A stretch of 64,000 nucleotides of DNA from Pleodorina starrii (GCA_030267565.1 BRXU01000011.1:2718501-2782500), one strand, 5' to 3'; counted from the stretch's first letter, positions 43,741 to 55,567 are shown. Notes: generated by a model not told the origin, from the letters alone. Translations and numbers: made by a program.

Positions 43741-46700
43741 GGGCGGCCTCCTTGCCGCGGCGGGCTCGTACCGTGGGCGGGCTCGCGCTCTTTATCGGGG
43801 CCGGCACTGGGGCTTATCGGCACGCTGGCAGGAGCTGCTTGGAGCGCCTGCCGCCCGGCTCCCTGGCGGCCATTGCGCGACAAGCTGGTGTGCAGCGGCG
43901 CACCTTCCGCGCTCCTTACCCTGATCTGCCCGCGACCCATATGGGGAGAGAGGCTGGCTCTGCTCCTTGTTGGACGCGGTCCACCGGACCAGACTGCACT
44001 GCACTACACGCATTGGACCTCTCGCACCGGTCCTTGACTCACTCGGACTCGACACACATGGCCACCAACGGAGCGGAGCCAGCCTGGCCTGTACAGTAGA
44101 CGCGACGAGACCGGAGCGTGGAGACGCCGACCTGACCGGGCTTTGGCGGCGCAAGGCCGGCCAGCCAGCCAGGCAGGGCTGGGCCGTTCCTTGGGCGGAC
44201 TGGGACGTCTTTTGATCGGGGCGCGATTTTTGGTCTGGATCTGGAGAGTTTTGCTTGACGGTGTCGGAGTGGGAATGGACTGAACGCGGGTGGCGACCGG
44301 ACGATGGCATGTCGGGAACTACGTACGCTTGGTGATTATGCACCAAGGATTGTGGGACATGCGTGGAGTGTTGGCTTTGCATGCATGCGCGCGGTTCATT
44401 TGAGAAGGGAGAATGCCTGCGGGGACGCCTGCATGGGGCGCTGGCTTGGGCGCGTACACATGGTGCGGTCAGACCCCGGACGGGATCGCAGCAGGTGGAG
44501 CACGAGGCGCAGCATGATGATGGTCTGATGACGCGCATCGCGTTTCGGCGGGAGCGAGGGATGAGGAAGGCGGAGTTCGTCTCTGCATCGGTAGCTAGCA
44601 GCCGGCTTGGACCCGAGTAGTGTTGAGTGCTCGATACGGCACGGTACGGTACGCACGGCAGCGCACTCGGTCCGTGAGAGCACGAGTAGCAGCTCGGAAT
44701 ACCGGTCCAATCGCAACCCAAGCGATTTGCGCATTCGCATGCATCGTTGGGCGCGCATGCAGCAGGAGTTGCGCACGCGCTGCAGGGTAGGTGCGGCCTG
44801 CGATAGGGCCTGCACCTTGGGGCGCCGGCGGCAGGTGTTGTTTCGAAGGTGAAGCTGAAGCGCTTGGCAATTATTGAAAGGTTGGCGCGCGTCGGACCGG
44901 ACTTCACTCGTGTATGCATGCGCGGTTGGGGATGGAGTTGGGTTGTGTGTTCTTTCCCCCTTGACTCGCGTGACAGACCGTGGCCATACAGCGCTCCGCA
45001 GGCCCGCCGTCACATGGCAATGTGGACATCATGCCGCAGAGCGGCGTGCGCGGGCTGTTGTGCAGGAAGCAGCAGCAGGCGTGTTGGGTTCGGCGCGGTG
45101 GCTATTCGAACTGTTGGTTGCGCGCTTCTTGAGAGAATAAATCATTGCAGTTGGGTCATCGGCAACGATTGAGGCGTCAACGCAGAGAGCATCTGTCCAT
45201 CTGACAGGCTGACACTCATTCTGCTGGGGATGCCTCGTGCTTTTTTTATCCCCCAGCCAAGCGGCGGGTTTGCTTGCTCGCGTGGGGTTTTGCGTGCATG
45301 CATTGCTTTTCATTTTCCAAACAACGGGCTGCTCATGATGACGTTGATTGTGACGGTGATGATGGTGATGACGAGACTCGAGCAGCGTCGGAAGTAGGGG
45401 TGGTCGGATGGATGCCAAGTTGCTGTTTTCTGCAGCCCGTAGGGTCCAATGATGCGGTGCGCTTTGCGAGCGCGTTGGTAGGTCTCCACACGCGCTCGCG
45501 GCGGCAGTCAGCCGCAGTCTGCTCTGGCCTCCCGGACACCACCTTCGGTAACCTCGTCTTCCTTCGTAATTCGGCAGGCTGTATGCCCGCCTAATCTATG
45601 TACCTACGTCGTTCGTGTGTGTCCTCCGCTTTTACCTGCTCTCCATTACGCGCTCGTGGGTGTTCGCCCACGTCGTCGCGGCACTCTGCGGCGTGAATAG
45701 CCGTTTGAGACACGCCAGGGCCCCGTTGCCGGCTTTTGGGCTGGCTGTCTTCCGGCGCGTGCTTTCTCATATCTTGCGTTCGCCGTTTGTGTTCGCTTCT
45801 GGCTTGGGGTACGCCCCGGTTCTCCTGGGCGCCCCGCCTCCGGTGCTGTCGTGCATGGACCGTTGGTGACGGAGCTTCCTTCGTTGCTGCCGCGCACCGA
45901 CCGTTAGGGACGAGACTCGACCCTGTTCACATAGTTACACGAGACGTGGTTTTGCCTCGTAATAAAATCCGGGTATGGCACATCCCTACCTACCAGCTAC
46001 CAACGCTTGAAGCAAGCGTGTGCTGCCGGCGCCGCGGGGGGCCCCGTTGTTGTTCCGTCTTTCTGGAGGAGGGCCTTGACGGGCGGACCCCCGCACCGTC
46101 TGAGCCCTGAGCAATGGCTTTCCTTTTTTTCACGTTTGGCCTACTTATATACATGGTGCAAAGGTTGCATGTGACCCTTTTTGTGAGAGATGGCGCACGC
46201 GCAGGCAGTGGTTTTGCTTTGGTCCCCGGAGGTCGTCGGGGGGTGGTCCGTGGATGGGAGGGAGTGTGTCGTGTTTCCGAGGACGATAACTGCCGTGCAT
46301 TGGAGGAGCAGGAGGGGCAGGGGGAAGTGTGGCTATGGCTGCAGCTGGCGTTTGCGCGCGCGGATGCGCAGTGTTGCTCATGTTACCGCGTGCTCCCGCA
46401 TACTTCGGAGCGAGCGGCGGGGTCTGTTATATGTACCTGGTTGGGGGGGAAGAGGCGCATCGCCGCCAGGTGCCGGCGTGCGGCATCGGGCCTTTGTTTG
46501 TGGCCGGCGTGCAGCTGGCCCGAGGCAAGTTTGGTACAACTTTCGATTGCAGCAGGCCTGGTGGAGGTTGGCGGCACATACGCGGGGGTGTGCGATGGTT
46601 TTGTCCCTGCTGCGTCGCTTGGTCCACGCAAATAGAAGAACATTGCGCAAGCGCGGCTCCGCCGATATGTGACGTGACCGACGTGGCATAAAGACCTGCA

Positions 46701-48878
46701 CGGTTTCGGCCCACAGCGGCCGTGCCTCGAGTCTAGGCGTGCTTACAACCGCGTGCATGCAGCGATGTCGAGGTTGGCGTTTGCCATAATGTTTTATTTT
46801 GCACCTTGCCGTAGCTGGGGGTTACGGCGCTGCATAGTGCCTGAAATCCACGCTCGGCGCCCCCTCTCCACATCAGCCAAGTGGCTGAGACCGGTGCCCT
46901 GCTTCCTTCGTCCCGAGCCGCCACTTCCATTGCCGCCCTCATTTCGAGGTACCTCTTTGGCACGGGCTGCCGCCCAGGCCTGTCGGCCGCCCTGTCGCCC
47001 GTCGCCATCCACCACGAGCGGCCCCGACTGTGGTCTTCCACACGGTAAGTGACGAATAAGTCGGTTGATTCCCCAGCGACCGCACCGAAAAAAAGCCCCC
47101 CAGGCATGCGCCACATCACAACCAAGCGTCTCCATTTTCCCGATGTCAAGACACATCCGCGTGTGCACAAATTTACTTCGCGCCAGCTGTCGGCCAAAAT
47201 TGAAAGAAGACGGGGACCGTTTCAAGAGCGCACCCGGGGATGCGCTTCTCGGTGGCACCGGCGTGACAGCCAAACGCGCGGCCGGCCCCCTCCCGCACCC
47301 GCCCTCCCGCGCCTCTCGGCGTGGTGCGGTACATACGCCGAGTCCTGGGAGGCCAGCGCTCCTCCCGAATCGACCATGGGCATCTTGGGGCGTGGATCCG
47401 AGCCCAGAAGGCGAAGAGAACACAGCACATATCCAACCCCCCAAACGGCAGCCCTACCCTGCCCTGCTGCGTCCTAACAGCACAATCAACGTACCTACCG
47501 AACGAGCCAAACACAGTTACCGGTACCGTATCGCCGGCCTACATCCCTACGTTTTTTTCCAAACTAATACGGTAACAGACAGCCGCGAAAACCCCTTGTG
47601 TGCTAATCACATCGCTCCATTACAACGGCCGACCGGCCGGCCGCCTGCCTACCCTCCACGCCTCCCGATAGACCAAGTGAGCTGCTGCTGCTGCGACCCC
47701 GGCAAAGCACACATGCGAGCCGTGACGAGCCGGAAGCACCGGGACGGGTCCCGTGCGTGACCGCGTGTTTTTGGCAGCTAGCAGCAGGTAAAAAGTAAGG
47801 TACCAGTACCAGTACCGGCACGTGATGTGATGTAGTGTATAGTGTCGTCCCAACATGCACAGGTTCTTTTCATTTCGCCCCCTCCTTCCCACAACATGCT
47901 CAAGTTTTAGCGCCCTGGCGGAGGAGGCGCTGGCGCAAGGCCAATCCCGCAACCTCTACTGCCAACGCGTCGGCAACGCCCCGTGCTACAACATCCCCAG
48001 GGTGGGGGTGTAAGAACTCAACAGCGGCGGTGGCTGTCACGCAACAACACGTTTGCCAAACCGGTATCGGGTCGTTGACCGAGCTACACCTACACGCGTG
48101 CGTGGCCCCAACCCAGTGAAGATGCCCTGCATTTGCATGCATGCACATCTGCACGACAACAAGGCACGTCAAGCCCGTCGTCGCGTCGACTGCCGTTATG
48201 CACTCTGACGTAAATTGTCGTACATATATCCAAGTCCTGCACGTCTTATCGTACATTCGGCAGCCTTCGGGCAAGGGGGGTTGGCGCATCTTCGTTCTGT
48301 TGAGCGATAGACTCAGCGATAGACGAGACACAGTCAAACAGTCAGCAGCCCGGCGGCCTCCGTGTTCCCACCCACCTACCCACGCATCGCCCTGCACTCG
48401 CTGCTGCAGCCGTCCACCTTTCCGCACTGCCGACAGCGCGCATGCGCGCCACCCGACCGCACCGCACCCCACCGCACGCGCCTGCACGTGTGAAGAGCCT
48501 GCACACCAAGCCATCAGCAGTATACAGGTGCCACACGTTTCTGGTGCCGTGCACGTGCTCCCTCGCCCCCATCTCAGCCCAGCCCCTGCCACACTACGGC
48601 TGCCTGGCCGTTGACACGCCTGACGGTACCCACACGCCCTTCCGACCGCAACTGTCGCAACTCCCCACCTTCTCTCTCTTCCCGTCAGGAGGTGAAAAAT
48701 AAAATCAAAACATCGTGCTTCAGTAGGCACGTTTCCTGCCAGCCCCTGCGCGGGGGTGCCGCCGTATCCGGTAAGTTCGGCAAGTCCCGATTCCTCGACG
48801 CCTCCACGAGGTGCCAACCGCAAGCGGACCCAGCGGACCTCCCTCCATCTTCACTCCCCGCCCCACCCCCCGCGCTGT
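43741..48878. other. Gene-poor 5.1 kb between convergent genes
   Basis: Lies between the 3' ends of the 40970 gene (plus) and the bZIP gene (minus), so at least part is 3' UTR. Long frames occur on both strands (for example 44919..43792 minus), but none has a motif, coherent splice sites or third-position bias. A minus-strand TGTAA at 47620-47624 could end the bZIP transcript, implying a long 3' UTR. No RNA gene recognised. Confidence 0.5.
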
Positions 48879-51800
48879 TTACGAGCGCCAGGGGTCCGTG
48901 GTGACCGGCGGCCGCAGCGCAGTGGTGATCTGGCGGCTGGGGGAGGGCAGCACCGGTTGCGACAGCAGCCCCGGAGGCAGCATGCCGCCGCCCTCACCCG
49001 CAGCCCCAACCCCGGCGCCGATGCCGCCTAGGAGCCCCGCGCCCAGGAACTCGCCGCCGGCAAAAGCCCCGAAGCCAGACGCGCCGGCGCTGCCGGGGGC
49101 AGCACCCTGAAGACCACCACCAGCGCCCACGCCGACCGCGGGGCTGACTGGGCCAGGCGCCATGCCCGCCGATGCCGCCGCCGCCTGCTCCGCCTCCATC
49201 CCCACGGGCGGCCCCCCCAACGACTGGCCACCGGCCGCCGCAAGCGCCGCCTGGTATTGGGACACATCAATAGGGCCCGACAGGCCGAGGTTCAACCTGA
49301 GGCTACCGTACTGGCCCGCTTCCGCGCCGGGCACAGCCGGAACGCCCGGTCCAAGCCCAAGTCCCAATCCGTTTCCCGGCCCCGAAACCAGCCCCAGGCC
49401 AGCGCCAGCCCCGGGGCCCAGGCCGAGGCCCAGGCCGGCGGCGCTGAGCGTCCGCTGCCCGGCGTTGTCCAGACCAGGCGGCTGGCCGCCGGCAGGGACG
49501 GCCCCGCACGTCAATCCCAGCTGCGACACCAAAGAAAGCATCATGGCTGCGTCGGCGCTCTGCGTGGGCCGGTGAAGCCCCGCGCCCACGCCACCGCCGC
49601 TGGCGCTGCCGCCCGACGCCTGCGGACGCTGTGTCGCTGGAGGCTGCGGCCTCTGCTGCAGCTGCCGCTGATCTGGGTGTTCTTGCTTGATGTGCGTGGC
49701 TGGAGGCTGCAGTTGCTGCAGCTGCAACTGCTGTTGCTGGAGCTGCTGGAGCTGCTGCTGTTGATGCTGTAGTAATTGTCGCTGTTGTAACAGCTGCTGT
49801 TGCTCCTGCTGCTGTTGCAGCTGTTGTTGTTGTTGTTGCTGCTGCTGGAGGTGTAGCTGGTGCAGTTGCTGCAGCTGTAACTGCTCTTGCTGCATCAGCT
49901 GCTGCTGCTGCGGCGGCGGCGGCGGCTGGGGAAGCTGTTGTTGTTTCTGTTGCTGCGGCGGCAGCGGCAGCGGCGGCTGGCACAAGAGGCTGGGAGAGGA
50001 CGGCGCAGATCCCTGGAGCTGCTGTTGCTGCTGCGGCGGCGCCTGCTGCGACACCTGCGCTTGTGCCTGCTGCCCCTGCTCCCGCCGTCCCTCCTGCTGC
50101 TGCTGCTGTTGCCCCAAGCCCAGCGCGCCGCGCGCCGCCCGCAGCGCTGCCAAATCCTCTGGCAACAGGTCCTCTTTAAGCAACCCCTTCAACAGCTCCG
50201 AAACCTCCTGCAGAGACGGCGGAGCCGGCGGCGCCTCCGCCTCCGCCACCGCAGCCGCCACCGCCGGGTCCAGCCCCGCGGCGGCGCGCGAAGCGTAGAG
50301 CTGTTGCCGCAGCGCCTCGCTGTGCGCGCGCATCGCCGCCAGGTGGCTCGCCAGCTGCTGCGCCTCGGCTCGCAGGCCGGCGGTGTGGCCCTGCAGTGCG
50401 CCGCCGTCTGCCTCCAGTCGCTGCACCTGCTGCAGCAGCGCCTCCCGCTCCACGCAGCTGTCGTCCAACATCTGACTCAGCTGCTCCGCGTACTGCTGCT
50501 TGCGCTCCTTGGATTTGGCGGCGCTCTGCATTTGGGTTTTAGGGTTGGTTTTAGGGTTTTGAGTGTACTCCGGGGTTTGCAATGGTGGGCGGCGCGTGGT
50601 GGACCCCCTGGCGGCCCGACGTCGACCCCATTCCGCCGCTGCGGCTCCATCTGCATCCCCTCTTTTCCGTCAGAAAACAGAAACCGGCTGTGATTAACGT
50701 AATAAAAGTAGCGCGACCAACGATCGTCACCCGCGCCCTGCCCCCCGCACACACATATCTATAGAGCGCCGCCGACGCACCATGCGATTGGCGATGATGC
50801 GACGCGCGCGCTTCGGGTCCAGCAGCAGCAGCTCCCGACTGGACTTGCCGTTGCTGCCCCGCTGCTTCTCCTTGCCGCCGCCGCCGCCGCCGCCGCCCCT
50901 GCCGCCGCCGCCGTCCTTCCGGCCGCCCTCACCGACGGCGTCGGCCGCGGCCGCCTTACCACCGCCCCGCCCACCCGCCCTGACTTGGCCCCCTCCCGGA
51001 CAGGCCTCAAATTCCAGCTCCAAGTTCGTCTGCTGCGGCAGCTGCAGATGATCCTGCCAGTGCCCTTCCACCGCGGCCGCTGCCGCTGCCGCGGCGGCGG
51101 CGGCGGCGGCGGCGTTGCCGCCGCCGCCCCCGCCCGCGAGGCACTCCGTCCCGTGGCTGCCGGCGCGACTGCGCGAGGCTGTGCGCGTGAGGGCCAGGTC
51201 GTCCGCGGACGGGGGCTCCGGCGGCCGCTTGAGATCCGAAGCCAAGGAGCCCGCGGAGCCCGTCGACACCGCTGTTGCCAGGTCCACGGAGACGTGGCGC
51301 TGGTGGCGGCGTGTGCCGGCGGCGGCGGGCGGCCCGGGTCGGGCGTGCAGCTGTTGCGGATGCGGTAGTGGCAGTGGCTGGGACGGCAGCAGCGCCGGGC
51401 CAGCGCCCTGGGCCTGGGCGGCGGTGAGGAGGTCGTGCGCGGAGGCGGCGGAGGCCGCTGGCGGCGGCAGGAGCGCGGAGCTGCCGATGCTGGACGGCAG
51501 GCCGCCGCTGCAGCTGTGGCTCTGGGAGCGCAGGGCGGTGGGGGAGAGGGAGAGGAAGGGGAAGGCCTGGGGACTGGGCCGGTGCGGCGGCGGCGGCTGT
51601 GGTTGTGGCGGCGGCAGCGGCGCGCCGGAGCTCACTCGGCCAAGGGCTGCGGTGGTGACAGTGCCGGACGCTGTTGCGACGAGGGTGGCAGCAGCGCCGG
51701 TAGCGGCGGCGGCGGCGGTGGTTATGGTGGTGGTGGCGGGGGCCCCGACCGCCTGCATGCCGATACGGGCCGTGAAGGGGGACCAGATGGGGCTGCCGGT

Positions 51801-52262
51801 GTTGGCAAGGGGGGCCGGGGGCCAGGCGGTGGCCGCCGAGGTGGGGCCGCCCGGTGCTGCTGGAAATGGGTCGTCCCGGGGCAGGTCCAGGTTGGCCGTG
51901 CTGGTCGGCTGCGCTGATGGGCCGCCGTGAGCCGCGGTTCCGGGGGCCCAGACCGGACTGCGAAGGTGCAGCTCCGAAGGCGCCGCCGCCACCGCCGCCG
52001 CCGCTCCGAAGGCGGTTCTGGAGACGCCGTCCGAGAGGCGACCGGCGAGAAGTTCCCGGCCGCTGGCCGCGTGAGGCGGGAACGGCATCGGCGCCGTGGC
52101 TGCTGCAGCGCCGGTCCAGGTGACGGGGTCGGCAGGCGCCGCCGCATCGGTGTCCATTGGGCAGTAGGCGGTCGTCACAGTGCGTGTGTATGGCGGCCCG
52201 CCCTCCGCCAGAACGCCGGCGTCCTGCGATTCGGGTGTATCGTAAGCCCCCCGATTGTGCAT
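48879..52262 (-). CDS. bZIP transcription factor, plant group-I (VIP1/RF2a)-like, with Gln-rich tail
   Basis: Nuclear DNA-binding dimer. Exon 52262..50781 joins exon 50525..48879 in phase 0, giving about 1042 residues. The basic region is split by the intron: DPKRARRIIANRM precedes it and SAAKSKERK follows it, matching the plant group-I form N-x-[AS]-A-x-S-K-E-R-K. A leucine-zipper-like coiled coil follows (YAEQLSQMLDDSC, LLQQVQRLEADGG, LRAEAQQLASHLAAMRAHSE). N-terminal to it are Ala/Pro/Gly-rich disorder and an RRHQRHVSVDLAT stretch like the Ser-centred sites of this group. The tail has about 110 residues dominated by Gln and Leu (about 49680-50010), then a Gly-rich end. The start is uncertain: an in-frame ATG exists at 52418, and an alternative first exon 52401..52306 spliced to 52223 also keeps phase. 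Length is far above the 300-600 residues of plant relatives. Confidence 0.9.
50534..50560 (+). repeat. Telomere-like TTTTAGGG repeats in the bZIP intron
   Basis: Two TTTTAGGG units with GGGTTTT flanks on the plus strand, next to the splice acceptor (50526) of the intron that splits the bZIP basic region. TTTTAGGG is the Chlamydomonas-type telomere repeat. Confidence 0.7.
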
Positions 52263-52928
52263 GGTGATGTAATTGTGATATGGTGCGACCAGGGATGGCG
52301 CGCACCTCGAGCAGGAGGCCGCCAGGGATGCCGCCCTCAACGTCCCCAGGGGAGCCCAAGGTCTCGCTGCGAGTCCTGCAGTCGCACGCATCCGGACGCA
52401 TTCAAAGACCGTATGCATATGTATTTGGTCTTGGTGCTCGATTGCCTGCTCTCACTTGCGGTGCATGTTAAAGTCTCCTGGTCTGGAAAGGCCAACATGG
52501 CCAGCAACGGCAGATAAAGTCCAAGAATCAGGGCGGTTCTTCTTCAGTGGTGCATGTGGCACGTGACAGTGAAGTTATTAGGGCCCTACTGCAAGCAAAG
52601 CCTTTCGGAGGCGGTTATGACGCATTCTTATGTATGAACGCACGGGGCTGCTGCCGTGAGACGAGATTTCCCATGCCAAACATTGTCGTGCCGCCTGAGA
52701 AATGGCCACCAGCATTCCAGCAGAGGTCTCAACCGGCGCGGGTACGGAAGTGTACGCCACTCCAAAAGATGCGAGCGCTGATATCCGGCAAATCTGAATT
52801 ACTTCTAGCAACAACCTTCTAGAGTTCAAATTTGCTCAACTTAGGTAACGTGAATCCCCGCCTGCTGTCTGATTGCAGCCAGTTTACTCAGAACCACACA
52901 CCGCAGCTTGGGTTCCACGCCTGGAAAA
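52263..52928. other. Divergent promoter region
   Basis: About 0.65 kb between the bZIP start (minus) and the plastid-protein start (plus); may include an alternative bZIP first exon (52306-52401) and the 5' UTR of the plus gene, which has a possible acceptor at about 52878. No defined control motif found. Confidence 0.45.
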
Positions 52929-53276
52929 ATGCTCCTCCAGCAACGTGCTCCTCTATTAACAGCGCGAATTACGAGGCGCTCTGCAGTGCCACTACCTGCC
53001 ACGCGTCGCAGCCTCCGCTGCCGGGCGGAGCAGTCTCCTACCGAGGCGACGTCCGATCCGAAAGCTGCAGCTGCGACGCCGTCTACGCTTGAACAACCCA
53101 TCGAGGTGAAGAAGGTGGAGGCCAACGCGCCCATCTTGCAAAAGGGCCAGGGCACGGCCATTGTCACCGGCGCCATCTCGGCCATCTTGGGCATCGGCTA
53201 CCTCGCTCTGGTGTGGCTGCTGGACTCCCGCGGTGGACAGCTTCAGCCCCCTCCTCCAGAGGCGTTTATTCCGTGA
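52929..53276 (+). CDS. Small plastid-targeted single-span membrane protein, function unknown
   Basis: 115 residues, one exon. The first real ATG is at 52929 (context GAAAAATGC); the frame extends upstream only through a TTG. The N-terminus (LLQQRAPLLTARITRRSAV, then ATRRSLRCRAEQS) is rich in Arg, Ser, Ala and Leu with almost no acids, like a chloroplast transit peptide, with likely cleavage near the RCRA at about 30-33. A linker rich in Ala, Pro and Thr follows, then one membrane helix (TAIVTGAISAILGIGYLALV, 77-96), a short WLLDSRGG and a Pro-rich end (LQPPPPEAFIP). The compact conserved-looking C-terminus suggests a thylakoid or envelope protein with its tail exposed. I cannot name the family. 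Confidence 0.7.
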   Translation: MLLQQRAPLLTARITRRSAVPLPATRRSLRCRAEQSPTEATSDPKAAAATPSTLEQPIEVKKVEANAPILQKGQGTAIVTGAISAILGIGYLALVWLLDSRGGQLQPPPPEAFIP

Positions 53277-54131
53277 TTGATCAAAGCTTGTGGTGTCGAC
53301 CAATCCTTGCATCGGGTGGTTGGAGCAACTGTGGGGTTGGGCCACGGTACGAATGCGCCAGGGTCACAGCCCAGGCAGCGCGGTGACAGACATCCCAGTT
53401 TTGAGAGGCTTCTGAGCCATTTTGCATCGAGGCTTCAGAGCCTTTTGCGTGGTGGTACTGCTGGTCTGGGGTGTTTCTGGGTGTATTATCAAGTGCGCCG
53501 AGACACGTGTGTCGTATTAGAGCTCGTCCTGACATAAAGTCAGGTACACATTCGCTTCGGTTACAACTGCTTGGCATTTGCCTCGCCAGTCGCGCTCAGC
53601 GGGCGGCCGTGTCTTCTGGCAGATGTGTCTGGTCTTGGGGTCCAGATGGTCCTGAACTGTTACGTGACGGAAGCTCGAACGAGGACGTGGTTTGAGCAGG
53701 ACCTGTCGGGCAATATCACATGGGGTGGGCGCGGCACGGATGGTTCGATTTCGCGCGATTTGGCGTCGGCTGCCGCGTTACGGCGCCCGGCAGGAGGCCA
53801 GCTGTGCTGGATCCATTGCGACGAGCAGACACACGGGCGAGACGTGGCCCGACGGGAGGAGGGTCGCTTGCGGGTGGCGCAAGGCTTCCTCACCTGCAGG
53901 GTACCACCATGCTGCTTCGGCCCGCCAACTCGGCTTCGTAAAGGGCGTAGACGTCGCCACAGCGGCATGGATACGTGAACAACCTCGCTCCTGCGTGAAT
54001 TCGAAGGGTGCTGCCTTAGGCATACGAGGTGCTAATGGGTGGGTTAGGTCTGAAGGGCGCAAGTGATGTCAGGAGGTGTTGACACAGTGGGAGGAGATAT
54101 GGCGTGTAACATGCGTACGGTGTGTACGCCT
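53277..54131. other. Convergent 3' flanks
   Basis: Between the stop codons of the plastid protein (plus) and the J protein (minus). TGTAA occurs on the plus strand at 54105-54109 and on the minus strand at 53561-53565, so the two 3' UTRs may overlap by about 540 bp. No gene or zinc-finger exon seen on either strand. Confidence 0.5.
54105..54109 (+). terminator. TGTAA poly(A) signal, plastid-protein gene
   Basis: First plus-strand TGTAA noticed after the stop codon at 53276, about 830 nt away; assigned by position. Confidence 0.35.
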
Positions 54132-54790
54132 CTAACTGGGCATTCGCCCCACACACATGGCTTCGCTGCGCTTTATTGCACACCTACCCCCGTCACAATC
54201 CTCTGCATCCATATCCCCCATGTCAAGCTCGTCCTGGTATGTCATAGGGGTTTGCAGTTCCCTCAAGCAGAGTAGGCTGTCGTATGCGGCCCTTCGATCG
54301 GCGTCCCTAAGGACCTGCATATGTTGCAGGGGCAGAGACGGCTCAGTCGCGGCTTTATGTAAGGACTCCACGGCGCCATCCTCAATACTCGCCAAGGACA
54401 CCCGTAGGTTTGCATGCTGCACTTTCCCGTGCTTCATGGCTCTAGCGCATGTGATGCGGTGCGGTCGTTACGAGTCTGCCAGGCGGTTACGATTCTGGAG
54501 CTCGTCAGGGAAGCGTGCAGCTTGCCGTGCTGCATAATCTCCCCCTTTCGCAAGCCGCCGAGCCGCTTCGCTGCCGAGCCTACCTCCCACGCGCTCTGGA
54601 CCAGTTGAAATGTGTCCGTGCTGGCAGCTTGTCCCTGGCCGTCCGTACTAGGGTCAGAAGGCGGGCCAAGCCCGGCTGCCTTATCCGGATGGTGCTTTAG
54701 GACAGCTGAATGATACGCCTGCTTAATTTGTTCGATTGTTGCAGACGGATTTATTCCTAAGACCTCGTAATGCGTCAAACTGGCCTCCAT
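54132..54790 (-). CDS. J-domain (DnaJ) protein, DPH4/DNAJC24-like
   Basis: Hsp70 co-chaperone. Exons 54790..54584 and 54314..54132 join in phase: 129 residues. The J domain starts near residue 6 (LTHYEVLGINPSATIEQIKQ), has the essential HPD at 34-36 and ends with FQLVQSAWE joined to VLRDADRRAAYDSLL. The short length and the TYQDELDMGDMD segment after the J domain resemble DPH4/DNAJC24, a diphthamide-synthesis factor. In that family a CSL zinc finger (CxCG ... CxxCS) follows; here the frame ends soon after with CVGRMPS, and no zinc-finger exon was found downstream. The protein may lack it, or a final exon was missed (possible donor GTAGGT near the exon 2 end). Confidence 0.8.
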
Positions 54791-55567
54791 GCGGCTGTCG
54801 GCTGATGTTGCCAATAGGACTTGGGCGCACGAATAGTCAGGCAATATCTCGCTTGTTCAAATATTTCCAGCGTGGCTGCAGCAGGTCACTCGTTGTAAAA
54901 GACAAAGTTACATTCTGTGCCCCATGGATGTGCTTCAAGCATTTCCATTCGTCAACCCCAGCCCTATGCAACTTGCTTATGAAAACAACGTGTGAGGAGC
55001 GGGTATCTCGTGCTAAGCAATATGGCGGTTATCAGTTCCAGTGTCCGATTTGCGTCTGCCAAAAACTGAAAGTGGAAGTGGACAGTGAAAGTGCAAAAGT
55101 GGGTTCTGGAGCGGCGGATTGGCGCACGGCGCGGTCCTCACGCCTCCCGCTTTTCAGCAGCTGATCAAGCAAAGTGCCTGCTTTCTGCCAGCAAAAATTT
55201 GGAGGCGTGAGCTGGTGTGAGGACCCCAGTCCACGCGCTCCAGAACCTACTTTAGCACTTTCACTGTCCACTTCCACCAGCTTCCAAGGACAGCGCAAAT
55301 CGGACACTGGAACTGATAACCGCCATAATGTAAAAAATGCACTCTTGGTCGTTAGTGGTTGCCGCCGTTGAGCCGACCCAGTTCCGCTGGGTGCCTGGGT
55401 GCTGGGTCCCTCCTTAGCTGCTGTGCATCTAGGCACATGGCGGTGTCAACGGAGGCGTTAATCATCAGCAAGTTCAGCCGGGAGGACAAGCCCCGCGGCA
55501 TTCGTGGGTCGAGGCGTGTGACCACGCTCAGCTGCTTTGCTTTAAGGCCCTGTGCCCTCTCCCTGGG
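54791..55567. other. Upstream region of the J-protein gene with a long inverted repeat
   Basis: Apart from the hairpin at 55021-55327 I see no gene. Open frames through the hairpin on both strands are products of the repeat itself. Confidence 0.5.
55021..55327. repeat. Long inverted repeat (about 92-bp arms), hairpin or MITE-like
   Basis: Left arm 55021-55113 pairs with right arm 55236-55327. The outer 34 bp (TATGGCGGTTATCAGTTCCA and onward) are perfectly complementary to 55294-55327; after about 20 mismatched bases another near-perfect stretch (AAGTGGACAGTGAAAGTGC) runs to CTGGAGCG. A small inner stem pairs 55137-55147 with 55201-55211. No protein is encoded. It could be a miniature inverted-repeat transposon or a small-RNA precursor; no clear target-site duplication was found. 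Confidence 0.9.

Noticed and set aside
43792..44919. Minus-strand frame of 375 codons
   Set aside because: Cys/Arg/Pro-rich nonsense composition with no splice context; not preserved by any third-position bias.
51115..51930. Long plus-strand frames opposite the bZIP and GH32 low-complexity exons
   Set aside because: They are antisense shadows of GC-rich trinucleotide repeats in real exons.
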